From the NCBI GenBank assembly GCA_903910385.1, contig CAIVZM010000050.1:1-64000 (forward strand): a stretch of 64,000 bases of DNA, written 5' to 3'. The notes under the pieces are model-generated. The model saw nothing but the letters and a program-made list of their open reading frames with translations, was not told the DNA's origin and did not search any database. Below, in pieces: positions 52,424 to 61,166 of this stretch. The first letter of the stretch is position 1. Each line of letters begins with the position of its first letter. The stretch is from an uncultured Armatimonadota bacterium. GTDB lineage: Bacteria; Armatimonadota; Armatimonadia; Armatimonadales; Armatimonadaceae. Position numbers and translations under genes: made by a program.

Positions 52424-52576
52424 ATGAAACATTTTTCTCGTACTCAACTGCTGACTTGCCTCCTCGCGCTTGCACTTGTCCTTCCCTTGCTGGTAGGTTG
52501 CGGTCAAACTTCGAGTTCCGAACCGCCTAAAGACGCCGCCAGTAATCCGTTGCGAAAAGAAAAAAGCGGCGATTAA
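52424..52576 (+). CDS. Small lipoprotein paired with a prepilin-like gene
   Basis: 50 residues from ATG 52424. Basic start, hydrophobic segment LTCLLALALVLPLLVGC with the lipobox LVGC (lipidated Cys25), then a short polar tail (SSSEPPKDAASNPLRKEKSG). After processing only about 26 residues remain, too short for an enzyme; a surface tether or assembly factor is more likely. The same arrangement recurs at 53751 and 63909. Confidence 0.7.
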   Translation: MKHFSRTQLLTCLLALALVLPLLVGCGQTSSSEPPKDAASNPLRKEKSGD

Positions 52577-52750
52577 AGTTCGATTGAGGATAGCGAATGC
52601 GCTTTCGTGAATTTTCCGGCAGGGGGTGGTCGGCTTGACCTCCCTTGCCCTGTCGCTTGGCATAAGTTCTTAGTTTGGTGCAGGATGTGCGTTTCTCTTC
52701 GCGACGGAGAACGTTTGCGTATGGGGTCTGGTTTCCTGCCAAAACGGAAA
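52577..52750. other. Intergenic region before second prepilin-like gene
   Basis: An open frame runs through here into the gene at 52886, but its product is unlike the family and lacks a start with a ribosome-binding site. I treat it as non-coding. Confidence 0.5.
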
Positions 52751-52816
52751 TTTAACCAACGCTTAATATTTGTCATTCCTGTTCTTAACAGTAATTTAAT
52801 GTTCAGACGATACAAT
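52751..52816 (+). promoter_or_regulatory. 11-bp-phased direct repeats and -10 box before second prepilin-like gene
   Basis: TTTAAC at 52751, CTTAAT at 52762, a degenerate site at 52773, CTTAAC at 52784 and TTTAAT at 52795 all fall on an 11-bp step. TACAAT at 52811-52816 serves as -10. The arrangement matches that at 51287-51351. Confidence 0.5.
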
Positions 52817-52885
52817 CTTGCGTATTCTTGTGTTGCCCACTTGCGCTTAAAATCCGACGCAGCCTCGCGTCCTCGGAGGAAACCC

Positions 52886-53740
52886 ATGGCGAATCGAAAG
52901 AACGCTTTTACGCTCATTGAACTTCTCGTTGTCATCGCTATTATTGCGATCCTCGCCGCAATTCTTTTCCCTGTTTTTGCTCAGGCTCGTGAGAAAGCCC
53001 GTCAAACCTCCTGCCTTTCCAACATGAAGCAGATGGGACTGTCTTACGCCATGTACGTCCAGGACTATGATGAAACTGGTCCGTTCGTCGCTAAGGGCGG
53101 TGATCTGCCCAGTATCGCGGAATATCTCCCGTTGTATCCCTACAACAAGAGCGTTGACATCTGGAAGTGTCCGTCCGCTGACCCGTCCCGGAACGACGGT
53201 TGGTCGGATAGCGCCGCCGATCTGTATGGCGTTCCCCGCTCCAATGGACGAAAATTTACCTATGGCTTCAACTGGGGACCGTTAATCTATGCGGGAGGTG
53301 GTCTCCTCTCTGAGGAATTTACGCTGACGAACCCTGCGGGGCGACAGGTTCAATATGGTAAGCCTATCGCCTCAATTGTCGCTCCGGCGGATGTCTTTGT
53401 CTATATGGACTCCTACGATACCTACCGCCCTACGAATGGCGCCGACTGGCTTCTGGATTCGACGCAGGACATCACTAAAAACAGCGCCATGCGGCACGGC
53501 GGTCGTTTCAATGTCTGCTTCGCCGATGGTCACGCCAAGAACATGAAGTTCATCGCTTTCGCCCTCGGTGGCAGAAAATACGCTGTTCCTTCTATCGAAA
53601 GCGACCGCGCTAAATGGTGCGCCGATCCGAACGAAGTGCGTCCTTACAATGCCTTCTATGGCATCCCGGATCAACCCTGCGGCACGGTCTTGACCAACGC
53701 TAATATCACGGCATTCGGCGGAACCTTCCTGCCGGAATAG
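52886..53740 (+). CDS. Prepilin-like secreted protein, DUF1559 / H-X9-DG class
   Basis: 284 residues from ATG 52886 (GGAGG upstream). Prepilin signal [18 protein letters not shown] with hydrophobic helix to about residue 32, then [20 protein letters not shown]. The mature part includes [31 protein letters not shown] and the H-X9-DG motif [17 protein letters not shown]. The first 40 codons are almost identical in DNA to those of the gene at 51420, while the rest has diverged. Likely an exported structural surface protein of unknown role. Confidence 0.9.
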   Translation: MANRKNAFTLIELLVVIAIIAILAAILFPVFAQAREKARQTSCLSNMKQMGLSYAMYVQDYDETGPFVAKGGDLPSIAEYLPLYPYNKSVDIWKCPSADPSRNDGWSDSAADLYGVPRSNGRKFTYGFNWGPLIYAGGGLLSEEFTLTNPAGRQVQYGKPIASIVAPADVFVYMDSYDTYRPTNGADWLLDSTQDITKNSAMRHGGRFNVCFADGHAKNMKFIAFALGGRKYAVPSIESDRAKWCADPNEVRPYNAFYGIPDQPCGTVLTNANITAFGGTFLPE

Positions 53741-53750
53741 TGAGGCGTCT

Positions 53751-53933
53751 ATGCGTAACGCTCTTGTAATTCGTCTCGCTCTGGTTACGATGGCGTTGTC
53801 CGTCTTCTTCCTGACAGGATGCGGACGGGCAGAGGAAAAGACCGACACCCGACCAACAGCGACGAACGCAACGCCATATCCCGGCACGGAAAACTCCAAA
53901 TTTGTTCAACCGGGACGACCTAAAGGGGAGTAG
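53751..53933 (+). CDS. Small lipoprotein paired with the prepilin-like gene at 52886
   Basis: 60 residues. Signal peptide II: MRNALVIRLALVTMALSVFF then LTGC lipobox (lipidated Cys24). The remaining tail is short and Thr/Pro/Glu-rich (EEKTDTRPTATNATPYPGTE). It starts 10 bp after the prepilin gene, so the two are cotranscribed. Not homologous in the tail to the other two paired lipoproteins; only the arrangement is shared. Confidence 0.72.
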   Translation: MRNALVIRLALVTMALSVFFLTGCGRAEEKTDTRPTATNATPYPGTENSKFVQPGRPKGE

Positions 53934-53945
53934 CCTCCTTGCATC

Positions 53946-53969
53946 GGAGGGCAGGATTTCCTGCCCTCC
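53946..53969 (+). terminator. Terminator hairpin after the lipoprotein gene
   Basis: 11-bp perfect inverted repeat (53946-53956 with 53959-53969) ahead of the gene at 53988. Confidence 0.6.
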
Positions 53970-53987
53970 ACACCGTATATTTTTATA

Positions 53988-56777
53988 ATGACCCAACACA
54001 ATCCGATAGCCTTGCGACTGTGCGTCGCCCTTGCCGCTTTTTCTGCCTGCGCTACTCCTGTATGGGCGCAGGAATCCCCGTATTTCCGTACTCCTTCGGG
54101 AAGTGAATACGCTAAAGTCGTTCCTGGTGGAAGGACGATCCTCCCGAACGGTCGCTTTGTGACGCCCAAGGGGCAAAGACTGTATACCAGTGACAACCTC
54201 TGGTATGTCGCTGTCCGCCCTGACGGTAAAGTCCTTGCGGAAATGTCGGATGGAGCCATGGTCATCCATTCGCTTCCTGCAAAGACGGGCGATACGTCCC
54301 GTGTCATGTTGACCAAAGATTTATGGCCTGTCGGCATCTTTACAAAGGATGGGACAAAACTCATCGTCAGCGATGGCGAAGGCGGCGGAATCCAGATTTT
54401 TGATACGGCGGGATGGGATATTGCCGCGAAACGTGACGCGAACAAGCCTTTTGCCACCTTTGCGCCAAAGCCTATCGCTACGATTTCCGCTAATGCCGGA
54501 AAGTTCAACGCATCCTATATCAATGATCTGGTTCTGAGTCCAGATGAGAAGTACGCCTACGGGGCGGACATCGCCCATCAGAGCATCGTCGTTTTTAACC
54601 TGACGCTTGGGACTATTGCGGCGCGTGTTCCTGCGGGGCGCGAACCTTACGCGCTTGCTCTCAGCGAAGATGGCAAGCGGCTTTATGTCGCCAATATCGG
54701 CGTATTCGATTATACTGCCGTACCTGCGCCCAGAGAGGGGAGCGGTTTCGATAAGCGCGGCATTTCCCGCCCGGCGTTCGCGTATCCCTCCAAAGAGAGC
54801 GAAGAGGGCGTCAAGAATTTTGAGGGACGTGATATTGCCGGAATCGGCAAGCCGCAGGTTCCCGATGCCCAATCCGTCTGGCAATATAATGTTTCCGACC
54901 CGGCGCATCCCGCCGTTTCCGCCAAAGCGACCGCCGGTCTTTTGATCCAGGCTCCTTCCGACCGGGGCAAGGCGATTGGTGGCTCCGCGCCAAACAAGCT
55001 CCTGTTGCGTGGAAATCGTCTGTTCGTTTCCAATGCGAACAACGACACTGTGCAGATTTTTAATGCGACAACGCTCAAATCGGAAAAAATCATCAAGATT
55101 ACGCCCTCTCCACTGGTGCAGGGCTTGCGGGGCGTCATTCCCTCCGGGTTGGCGTTGACCAAAGACGGCAAGCGTTTATATGTCGCGGAAAGCGGACTGA
55201 ATGCGGTCGCAGTGATCGATCCGAATAAGGGCAGTATACTGGGGCATATTCCCACGGGGTGGTTTCCGGTGCCGCTGGCGCTTTCTCCCGACGAGAAAAT
55301 GCTGTTTATCGGAACGCAAAAAGGAATTGGACGTGGTCCGCGCGGCGCGAAAAATCGCCGCCCGGACGATGACGAAAGAGCGGGTTTGCCGGATATGCCG
55401 GGAATGACCGACGCTTTGACTGTTCCTGATGACGCTTCACTGGTCGCTTTGACTCAGGAAGTCCTCGTGAATAATGGCATTGTGGATAAACGGGAAGAGG
55501 CGCGTGCGCTTCCTGCCGTCCCGCTTTCCCGCTTTCCCGGCAAGATGAGCCCGGAAATCAAGCACATCGTTTATATCATCAAGGAAAATCACACGTTCGA
55601 TGGCATTTTCGGAACGCTCAAAGGCGCAAAAGGGGAGCCCGAATACGCAGAGTGGGGCGATAAAGGCTGGATTCGCGAGAAGGACAAGAACGAAAAATTA
55701 TCGGTCATGCCCAATCATCTCCGCCTGGCGCAGCAGTTCTCCATTTCCGATAATTTCTACATGGAACCGAACGCTTCCGGAGACGGGCACCGATGGCTGG
55801 TCGGTGTGTATCCGAGCCTGTGGACGACCCGCGTCTTTTATTCCGGCTGGAATTTCAGCGCGGACAATAATGCCCGTGGTCGTATGATTTCCTTTGGCTC
55901 GAATGCTTCGCAAATCCCGGAAGATTATCTGGAAAATGGCTCCCTATGGGAGCATCTCCAGCGAAACAAGATTTCCTTCCGCAACTACGGCGAAGGCTTC
56001 GAGTTTGCCGGAGTTGGTGAGGATGAAAAGACGACCCGTACCGGTGCGACGGAAGTCATCAACTTCCCCATGCCCAAAGCTCTCTGGGACAATACCTGCT
56101 TCGATTTTCCGATTTTCAACATGAATATTCCGGATATTGCGAAGGCGGACTGGTTCTTTGAAGATGTGGTCAAGTATCGTAAAGCGAACAAGGGGAAACT
56201 CCCGCAGGTGATGACCATCGCGTTGAGTAATGACCATGGATCGGAACCGAAGCCGAAATTAGGCTATCCCTATATTTCCAGTTGGATGGCAGACAATGAC
56301 CTGGCTCTGGGGCGTATCGTCGAGTATCTGAGCAAAACGCCGGAATGGCGGAATATGGCGATTTTTGTCACGCAGGACGATTCCGGCGGCGATGGCGACC
56401 ATATCGACCGTCACCGTTCGTTCGTACTGATGATCAGTCCTTATGCCAAACGCGGGTATGTGTCCAATGTCCATACCAGCATCATGAGCATTGTGAAGAC
56501 CACCTATCTGCTTTGCGGCCTCGGACCGAACAATATGTTCGACGCGCTGGCATCCGATCTCTCCGATATGTTCACGATGACGCCGGATTTCACGCCCTAC
56601 ACGCATGTGCCGGTAGACCGACGCATCTTCCGGGAAGAGGATACCTTCGATCCGACAGATCCAAAGTTTGAACGACGGCGGAAGTTAGGCTCTCCGGTTG
56701 CGCTTGATGATCCAAACTGGTTGGAAAAGATGCGCGATAGTCAGGAACGGGATGAATCGCAACCGCAAAAGCCCTGA
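53988..56777 (+). CDS. YncE-type propeller / phosphoesterase fusion protein, secreted
   Basis: 929 residues with a signal peptide (ALRLCVALAAFSACATPVWA). The N-terminal half (about 40-480) is a seven-bladed YncE-like propeller with YVTN-type repeats (GRTILPNGRFVTPKGQRLYT, VVFNLTLGTIAARVPAGREP, LALTKDGKRLYVAESGLNAV). The C-terminal half (about 520-900) is a phosphoesterase of the AcpA/phospholipase C superfamily: IKHIVYIIKENHTFDGIFGT, then FSISDNFYMEPNASGDGHRW, TQDDSGGDGDHIDRHRSFVL and HTSIMSIVKTTYLLCGLGPN. The Glu/Asn/Asp/His residues match the metal and nucleophile sites of that family. It probably cleaves phosphoesters outside the cell while the propeller binds a partner or surface. A TATATT box lies 6 nt upstream. 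Confidence 0.9.
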   Translation: MTQHNPIALRLCVALAAFSACATPVWAQESPYFRTPSGSEYAKVVPGGRTILPNGRFVTPKGQRLYTSDNLWYVAVRPDGKVLAEMSDGAMVIHSLPAKTGDTSRVMLTKDLWPVGIFTKDGTKLIVSDGEGGGIQIFDTAGWDIAAKRDANKPFATFAPKPIATISANAGKFNASYINDLVLSPDEKYAYGADIAHQSIVVFNLTLGTIAARVPAGREPYALALSEDGKRLYVANIGVFDYTAVPAPREGSGFDKRGISRPAFAYPSKESEEGVKNFEGRDIAGIGKPQVPDAQSVWQYNVSDPAHPAVSAKATAGLLIQAPSDRGKAIGGSAPNKLLLRGNRLFVSNANNDTVQIFNATTLKSEKIIKITPSPLVQGLRGVIPSGLALTKDGKRLYVAESGLNAVAVIDPNKGSILGHIPTGWFPVPLALSPDEKMLFIGTQKGIGRGPRGAKNRRPDDDERAGLPDMPGMTDALTVPDDASLVALTQEVLVNNGIVDKREEARALPAVPLSRFPGKMSPEIKHIVYIIKENHTFDGIFGTLKGAKGEPEYAEWGDKGWIREKDKNEKLSVMPNHLRLAQQFSISDNFYMEPNASGDGHRWLVGVYPSLWTTRVFYSGWNFSADNNARGRMISFGSNASQIPEDYLENGSLWEHLQRNKISFRNYGEGFEFAGVGEDEKTTRTGATEVINFPMPKALWDNTCFDFPIFNMNIPDIAKADWFFEDVVKYRKANKGKLPQVMTIALSNDHGSEPKPKLGYPYISSWMADNDLALGRIVEYLSKTPEWRNMAIFVTQDDSGGDGDHIDRHRSFVLMISPYAKRGYVSNVHTSIMSIVKTTYLLCGLGPNNMFDALASDLSDMFTMTPDFTPYTHVPVDRRIFREEDTFDPTDPKFERRRKLGSPVALDDPNWLEKMRDSQERDESQPQKP

Positions 56778-56815
56778 CGTGAGCGTCGGTAGGACACGAT
56801 AGAATTGTCTGTGAT

Positions 56816-56841
56816 AGGCCCGGCATCATGTCGGGCCTTTT
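56816..56841 (+). terminator. Intrinsic terminator of the phosphoesterase gene
   Basis: 7-bp GC-rich inverted repeat (56816-56822 with 56832-56838) followed by TTTT. Its loop contains the ATG at 56828. Confidence 0.6.
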
Positions 56842-56863
56842 CAGATTCCGGCAGACTTCATCC

Positions 56864-57595
56864 TTGAACTTTATCGCTCATCACTATACGGCGCGGAAAA
56901 CGGCGCCGGACGGCGATTGCTGGTATTTCGCCGGAAATATCATTCCCGATTTACTGGCGCATGACGGCGAGGGGCGACTGCACGAGCGCCACATCAAGGA
57001 TGATCCTTCCTCCTTTGCCCGGGGTATCGGGTTGCACCTGTCCGCTGATAGACGATTTCATACCTCGCTTTCTTTTAAGACCGCTTCCTCGGAGGCTGCG
57101 GATTTGCTCCATGCGGCTCCGTTCACCCAACCGTTACATCGCGTCTTTTTTCTGGCGCATGTCTTTGTCGAGATCGCGCTTGACGGAGCGCTTCTACGAC
57201 AAGAGCCAGGCATCGACGAGGATTTATATTCTCAACTGCAGGATTGCGGGGTTGCCCGTATCTGCGCCGCAACCGCAGGATTACTGGAAAAGTCTCTTCC
57301 CGCATCGGATTCCGAAGCGTTTCTTGCACATAATCCCTTGCCAGATAGCCCTTCGCCAAACAACCCCTTGCCGCGCCTGGAAAGTTCCTTGGACTGGTTT
57401 TTAAAACGCCGTTACGCTTCAGAGTACCGTACATTCGAGGGCCAGGCGGAAGCGTTATCGCGTGTCAGTCGCCGCGTTGGGTTGCCGGGATTCCCGCTTG
57501 AGGAAGACAGGGCGGGGCTGGTTGCGGCATTCGATGCGTTTGCGCCCCGTATTATCGCAGTGTCCGATATATTGCTGGAGACTCCGATACGGTAA
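56864..57595 (+). CDS. AcpH-like (ACP phosphodiesterase fold) hypothetical protein
   Basis: 243 residues from TTG 56864. An in-frame ATG at 56828 lies in the loop of the upstream terminator, and family members begin with MNF-AH at this very position (here LNFIAHHYTA), so TTG is preferred. The early motif YFAGNIIPDLL followed by IGLHLSADRRFHTS resembles the GNLLxDF...GIxLHRxIDxFTD core of acyl-carrier-protein phosphodiesterases with an HD-like helical fold. Later ATAGLLEKSLPAS and YASEYRTFEGQAEALSRVSR fit the helical part. The metal site is only partly conserved, so activity on holo-ACP is uncertain. Confidence 0.55.
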   Translation: MNFIAHHYTARKTAPDGDCWYFAGNIIPDLLAHDGEGRLHERHIKDDPSSFARGIGLHLSADRRFHTSLSFKTASSEAADLLHAAPFTQPLHRVFFLAHVFVEIALDGALLRQEPGIDEDLYSQLQDCGVARICAATAGLLEKSLPASDSEAFLAHNPLPDSPSPNNPLPRLESSLDWFLKRRYASEYRTFEGQAEALSRVSRRVGLPGFPLEEDRAGLVAAFDAFAPRIIAVSDILLETPIR

Positions 57596-57677
57596 TTTTG
57601 TTCGCGCCGCTGTCTGATCAGAAGGGGAAAAGTCATCCGCTATCAGGAAGCTATCGGGCAAATCGCGTTAACAGGGC

Positions 57678-57706
57678 TTGACAGAGAGCAGGGGGCATGG
57701 TATCTT
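57678..57706 (+). promoter_or_regulatory. tRNA promoter
   Basis: TTGACA at 57678-57683, 17-bp spacer, TATCTT at 57701-57706; 20 bp upstream of tRNA-Leu. Confidence 0.75.
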
Positions 57707-57726
57707 TTATTCCGTCAGTCGCTTCC

Positions 57727-57807
57727 GGGCGAGTGGTGGAACGGCAGACACGCTGGTCTTAGGAACCAGTGCCGAAAGGCGTAGGGGTTCAAATCCCCTC
57801 TTGCCCA
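57727..57807 (+). tRNA. tRNA-Leu (anticodon UAG)
   Basis: 81 nt. Acceptor GGGCGAG with CTTGCCC, discriminator A. Anticodon stem CTGGT/ACCAG encloses CTTAGGA, giving TAG. Long variable arm (TGCCGAAAGGCGT) as in class II tRNAs. T-loop GGTTCAAATCC. Confidence 0.96.
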
Positions 57808-57840
57808 TCCCGCTCTCTGGAGCGGTTCGACGCACATTTT

Positions 57841-57913
<73 letters not shown>

Positions 57914-57945
57914 TGTTAACGTAATGAGCCAACCAGTGAGCCAAC

Positions 57946-57976
57946 ACAGGATACCGGGCTTCCGGTATCCTGTTTT
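57946..57976 (+). terminator. Terminator of the tRNA operon
   Basis: 12-bp perfect inverted repeat (57946-57957 with 57962-57973, loop GCTT) followed by TTTT, ahead of tig. Confidence 0.8.
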
Positions 57977-58033
57977 GCTGACTGAATAATTGCAATTTAA
58001 TCCCAACCGGAAACCCAGGAGAGATTCCCTGCC

Positions 58034-59527
58034 GTGCAGGTAACTACCGAACAGATTGACCCGTGTAAAGTCGCCGTCACCGTCACCGTAGAACCGGAGA
58101 AGGTACGCGCGGCAGAGGAGAAGGCTTTCCTTGCTATCGCCAAGAACATTCAGATTCCTGGCTTCCGCAAAGGTAAAGTTCCGCCTCAGATGGCCCGCCC
58201 CTATGTGGATACGGATCGCGTCAAACAACGCGCCGCCGATGCTCTGCTTGGTCCCGCTTATGCGGAAGCGTTGCAGGAATCCGGCGTCGAACCTTTTGGC
58301 AATCTTCGTCCCGATGTCGAACTCATCGAGATGAATGATGATGGTCCGCTTATTTTCAAGGCCCTTGTACCGACTCGCCCTTTAGTGACTCTGGGATTAT
58401 TCAAAGGTCTGACGGTCGAGCGACGCCTGCTGCAAGTGACCGATGCCGATGTGGACGAACAGATTGACAATGTCCGTAATCGCGGCGCGGAGTACCCGGA
58501 TGCGGGCGACCGCCCCGTCCAGATGGGCGATGTGCTTCTTGCCGATGTGGCGACCATTCTCGAAGGAAACGAAAGCGGGGAGGGCGGCGAATCCCGTCCC
58601 GCATTCGTCGAAGTCGGGCGCAATATCCCTGACTTCGATAACGCGATGGTCGATATGACCAAAGGCGAGACCAAGACGATCGAGGCTACTTACCCGGACG
58701 ATTTTCCCGATGAGAATTACCGGGGCAAGAAGGCGACCTTTATCGTAACGGTCAACGAGATACGCGATAAAGTCCTCCCCGAACTGAACGACGAATTCGC
58801 TGCGAAGATTCATCCGACCGCGAAGACAGTTGAAGAACTGAAAGCCGCCATTCGGGAAAATTTACAGCAACAGGCCGTCCAGATGGCGGACAATGATGTG
58901 GAATTCCGACTGGTGGGGCAGATTGTCGATTCTTCCCAGATAAACTTCCCGGATGTTCTGTTACGCGCCGAGATGCAGGAAGATATCAACAATCTTCAGG
59001 AGCGTTTGAAGCGTGACAAACTGACTATCGAGCAGTTCATCGAGCAGACCGGACGCACGGCGCAACAAATCGAGCAGGAAATCGCTACCGCCGCCGACCG
59101 ACGTATCCGCAACTCTCTGATCCTTTCGGAAGTGGCGCGTGCGGAAAATATCACGGTGGAAGAAGAGGATGTTGACCGCATCATCACCGAACGCGCCGCT
59201 TCCATGAATGCTACCCCGGCGGCGCTACGAGCGATGGCGGAAAAGAACAATCAACTCAACCAGCTTCGGGATCAGGCGCTGACCGGGAAGATTTTGCAGT
59301 TCATCAAGGACTCCGCTACGATTAATGAGCGTACCGTCACCCGCGCCGAGATTCAGGCGGAACAGGCCGCCGCGCAGGCTGCGGCGGGAACGATGATCTC
59401 TGAAGAAGAGATCGAACCCACTCCGCTGGGCCTTGAGTCCGCCCGACCTAAACGTCGCGGCAAAAAGGCGGAAGCGGAACCCGTTGAGGAAACGCCCGTT
59501 GCCGAGGAGACTCCGTCGGAAGAATAA
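58034..59527 (+). CDS. tig: Trigger factor
   Basis: 497 residues from GTG 58034 (AGGAGA upstream). The ribosome-binding N-terminal domain contains GFRKGKVPPQMA (residues 42-53), the ribosome-docking signature. The middle FKBP-like PPIase domain (about 155-245) has DRPVQMGDVLLADVATILEG and VDMTKGETKTIEATYPDDFP. The long helical C-domain forms the arms. The protein is longer than the usual ~430 residues because of a C-terminal charged extension (ARPKRRGKKAEAEPVEETPV). It chaperones nascent chains at the ribosome exit. Confidence 0.96.
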   Translation: MQVTTEQIDPCKVAVTVTVEPEKVRAAEEKAFLAIAKNIQIPGFRKGKVPPQMARPYVDTDRVKQRAADALLGPAYAEALQESGVEPFGNLRPDVELIEMNDDGPLIFKALVPTRPLVTLGLFKGLTVERRLLQVTDADVDEQIDNVRNRGAEYPDAGDRPVQMGDVLLADVATILEGNESGEGGESRPAFVEVGRNIPDFDNAMVDMTKGETKTIEATYPDDFPDENYRGKKATFIVTVNEIRDKVLPELNDEFAAKIHPTAKTVEELKAAIRENLQQQAVQMADNDVEFRLVGQIVDSSQINFPDVLLRAEMQEDINNLQERLKRDKLTIEQFIEQTGRTAQQIEQEIATAADRRIRNSLILSEVARAENITVEEEDVDRIITERAASMNATPAALRAMAEKNNQLNQLRDQALTGKILQFIKDSATINERTVTRAEIQAEQAAAQAAAGTMISEEEIEPTPLGLESARPKRRGKKAEAEPVEETPVAEETPSEE

Positions 59528-59565
59528 GGAAGCGAACCCGCTCCCGTCGCGAGCGAGAACGTGCG

Positions 59566-59606
59566 AGAAAACCCTTCGGTGAATGCCGCAGGGTTTTCTT
59601 TTTTAT
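59566..59606 (+). terminator. Intrinsic terminator of tig
   Basis: 10-bp inverted repeat (59566-59575 with 59590-59599) followed by a run of seven T. Confidence 0.85.
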
Positions 59607-59689
59607 CTTCCTGCATATTTTGTCGGTCGCCCTGATATACTGGCGAAGGTCAACGGCGACCGTACAAAACGCCAGAGGACTTTCGACCG

Positions 59690-60562
59690 ATGCAACTGAA
59701 ACTGGGATTGCCGAAGGGCAGTTTGCAGGACGCGACGTTTAAACTATTTGAGAAGGCGGGATGGGATATCCGGGTGGATTCCCGTTCGTATCAGCCGATG
59801 ATCGACGACCCGGAATTGACCGCGATCCTGATGCGCCCGCAGGAAATTCCGCGCTACTTGCAGGATGGCGTTATTGACGCCGGATTGACCGGTAAAGACT
59901 GGATCGAGGACAACGCGGCGGATGTACATGAAGTCTGCGAACTGACCTACTCCAAAGTGACCCGCAACCCGATCCGCATCGTACTGGCGGTGGCGCAAAA
60001 TTCGGAGGTGTACGCGGCCTCTGACCTGCGTGGCAAGCGGATCGCGACCGAATATGTGCGACTGACCGAGCGGTATCTGGCAAGCCACGGGGTGACCGAT
60101 GCCGATGTCGAGTTTTCGTGGGGCGCGGATGAAGTAAAAGTCCCGGTGCTGGCGGATGCGATTGTGGTCAATACCGAGACCGGTTCCAGCCTGCGCGCGC
60201 ATAATCTGCGGATCGTGGATACGCTTCTGACTTCGACTACCCGCTTCGTCGCCAACCATACCGCCTGGGCGGAACCGGAAAAGCGCGCCAAGATCGAAAA
60301 TATGGCGATGCTTTTGATAGGGGCTTTGAACGCCGGATCGTTGGTCGGTCTGAAAATGAATGTTCCACGCGCTTCGCTGGACGAGGTAGTGGCGCATCTC
60401 CCGGCGCTTAAAAGACCAACCGTCTCTCCACTCTATGAAAATGCGTGGGTGGCGCTGGAAATCATCATCGAGGAGAAAGAAGCGCGGGATCTGATCCCGC
60501 GCCTCAAACGCTCCGGGGCGGAAGGGATTGTCGAATATCCTCTGAACAAAGTCGTCTATTAA
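59690..60562 (+). CDS. hisG: ATP phosphoribosyltransferase, long form
   Basis: 290 residues. Catalytic domain: [40 protein letters not shown] (PRPP region) and [20 protein letters not shown]. The C-terminal ACT-like regulatory domain (about 215-290, [20 protein letters not shown] and [20 protein letters not shown]) makes it the HisZ-independent, histidine-inhibited form. It starts histidine synthesis by joining ATP and PRPP. No other his genes are nearby, so the pathway is dispersed. A TATACT box at 59635-59640 lies about 50 nt upstream. Confidence 0.94.
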   Translation: MQLKLGLPKGSLQDATFKLFEKAGWDIRVDSRSYQPMIDDPELTAILMRPQEIPRYLQDGVIDAGLTGKDWIEDNAADVHEVCELTYSKVTRNPIRIVLAVAQNSEVYAASDLRGKRIATEYVRLTERYLASHGVTDADVEFSWGADEVKVPVLADAIVVNTETGSSLRAHNLRIVDTLLTSTTRFVANHTAWAEPEKRAKIENMAMLLIGALNAGSLVGLKMNVPRASLDEVVAHLPALKRPTVSPLYENAWVALEIIIEEKEARDLIPRLKRSGAEGIVEYPLNKVVY

Positions 60563-60600
60563 TCTTCTCGTCTCATCCTCTCGCCAGAAACACCGGGACG

Positions 60601-60626
60601 ATCCCGGCGCAGGGTTGCGCCGGGAT
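60601..60626 (+). terminator. Terminator hairpin of hisG
   Basis: 11-bp perfect GC-rich inverted repeat (60601-60611 with 60616-60626, loop GGGT), with a short T-rich stretch after it. Confidence 0.65.
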
Positions 60627-60674
60627 TGTTCGCCGTTTCACTTTCTCGCCGCTTTACGAGCGAACAAATGTTTT

Positions 60675-60702
60675 TTGATCCGGCTTCGACATCGGGTATA
60701 CT
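60675..60702 (+). promoter_or_regulatory. Promoter of the gene at 60743
   Basis: TTGATC at 60675-60680, 16-bp spacer, TATACT at 60697-60702, about 40 nt before the ATG. Confidence 0.6.
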
Positions 60703-60742
60703 CTCTGTGAAACATTAAAACAGTTGTTTGCTTTTCACAGGG

Positions 60743-61063
60743 ATGAAGAGCGCAGACATTGAGAAGCGAGAGGTGGAACGCGAGATGGGCAAACGGGGGC
60801 CGCGACACGGCGCAACCTACCGAAAGCGGATTTTAACGCCGTGCATGGTACATATCGGCACGGAACGACAGTTGCGACAGGCGCAACGCTTTAATGAACG
60901 GCTGGATACGCTTCTTGCCGAATGGGAAGCGGCGGAAGCGTATCCGCTGAACGAACTGGAAACCAGTTTGCGTGAGCAGGCAATCGAAGTCGTCGCTTTG
61001 ATGCAAAGCGCTATCTGTGATGGCATCCTGCATTATAGTGTGGGGAATGTGGAGGAAGAATGA
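60743..61063 (+). CDS. Small helical hypothetical protein
   Basis: 106 residues from ATG 60743 (a TTG at 60728 would add five). A basic N-terminal part (GKRGPRHGATYRKRILTPCM) is followed by a long amphipathic helical region (TERQLRQAQRFNERLDTLLA, then NELETSLREQAIEVVALMQS) likely to form a coiled coil or helical hairpin. No family is recognised. It has its own promoter and lies between hisG and the CrtI-like gene, without obvious functional link to either. Confidence 0.6.
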   Translation: MKSADIEKREVEREMGKRGPRHGATYRKRILTPCMVHIGTERQLRQAQRFNERLDTLLAEWEAAEAYPLNELETSLREQAIEVVALMQSAICDGILHYSVGNVEEE

Positions 61064-61166
61064 CGCCGAACTGTTTTTCTGCGACGATCCGAACCCTCGT
61101 GGGAATCATTGACGCCGGATCGCTATTGTAAGGAGAGGAATCAGCGAACTGGCTCCGTTCAACAAC

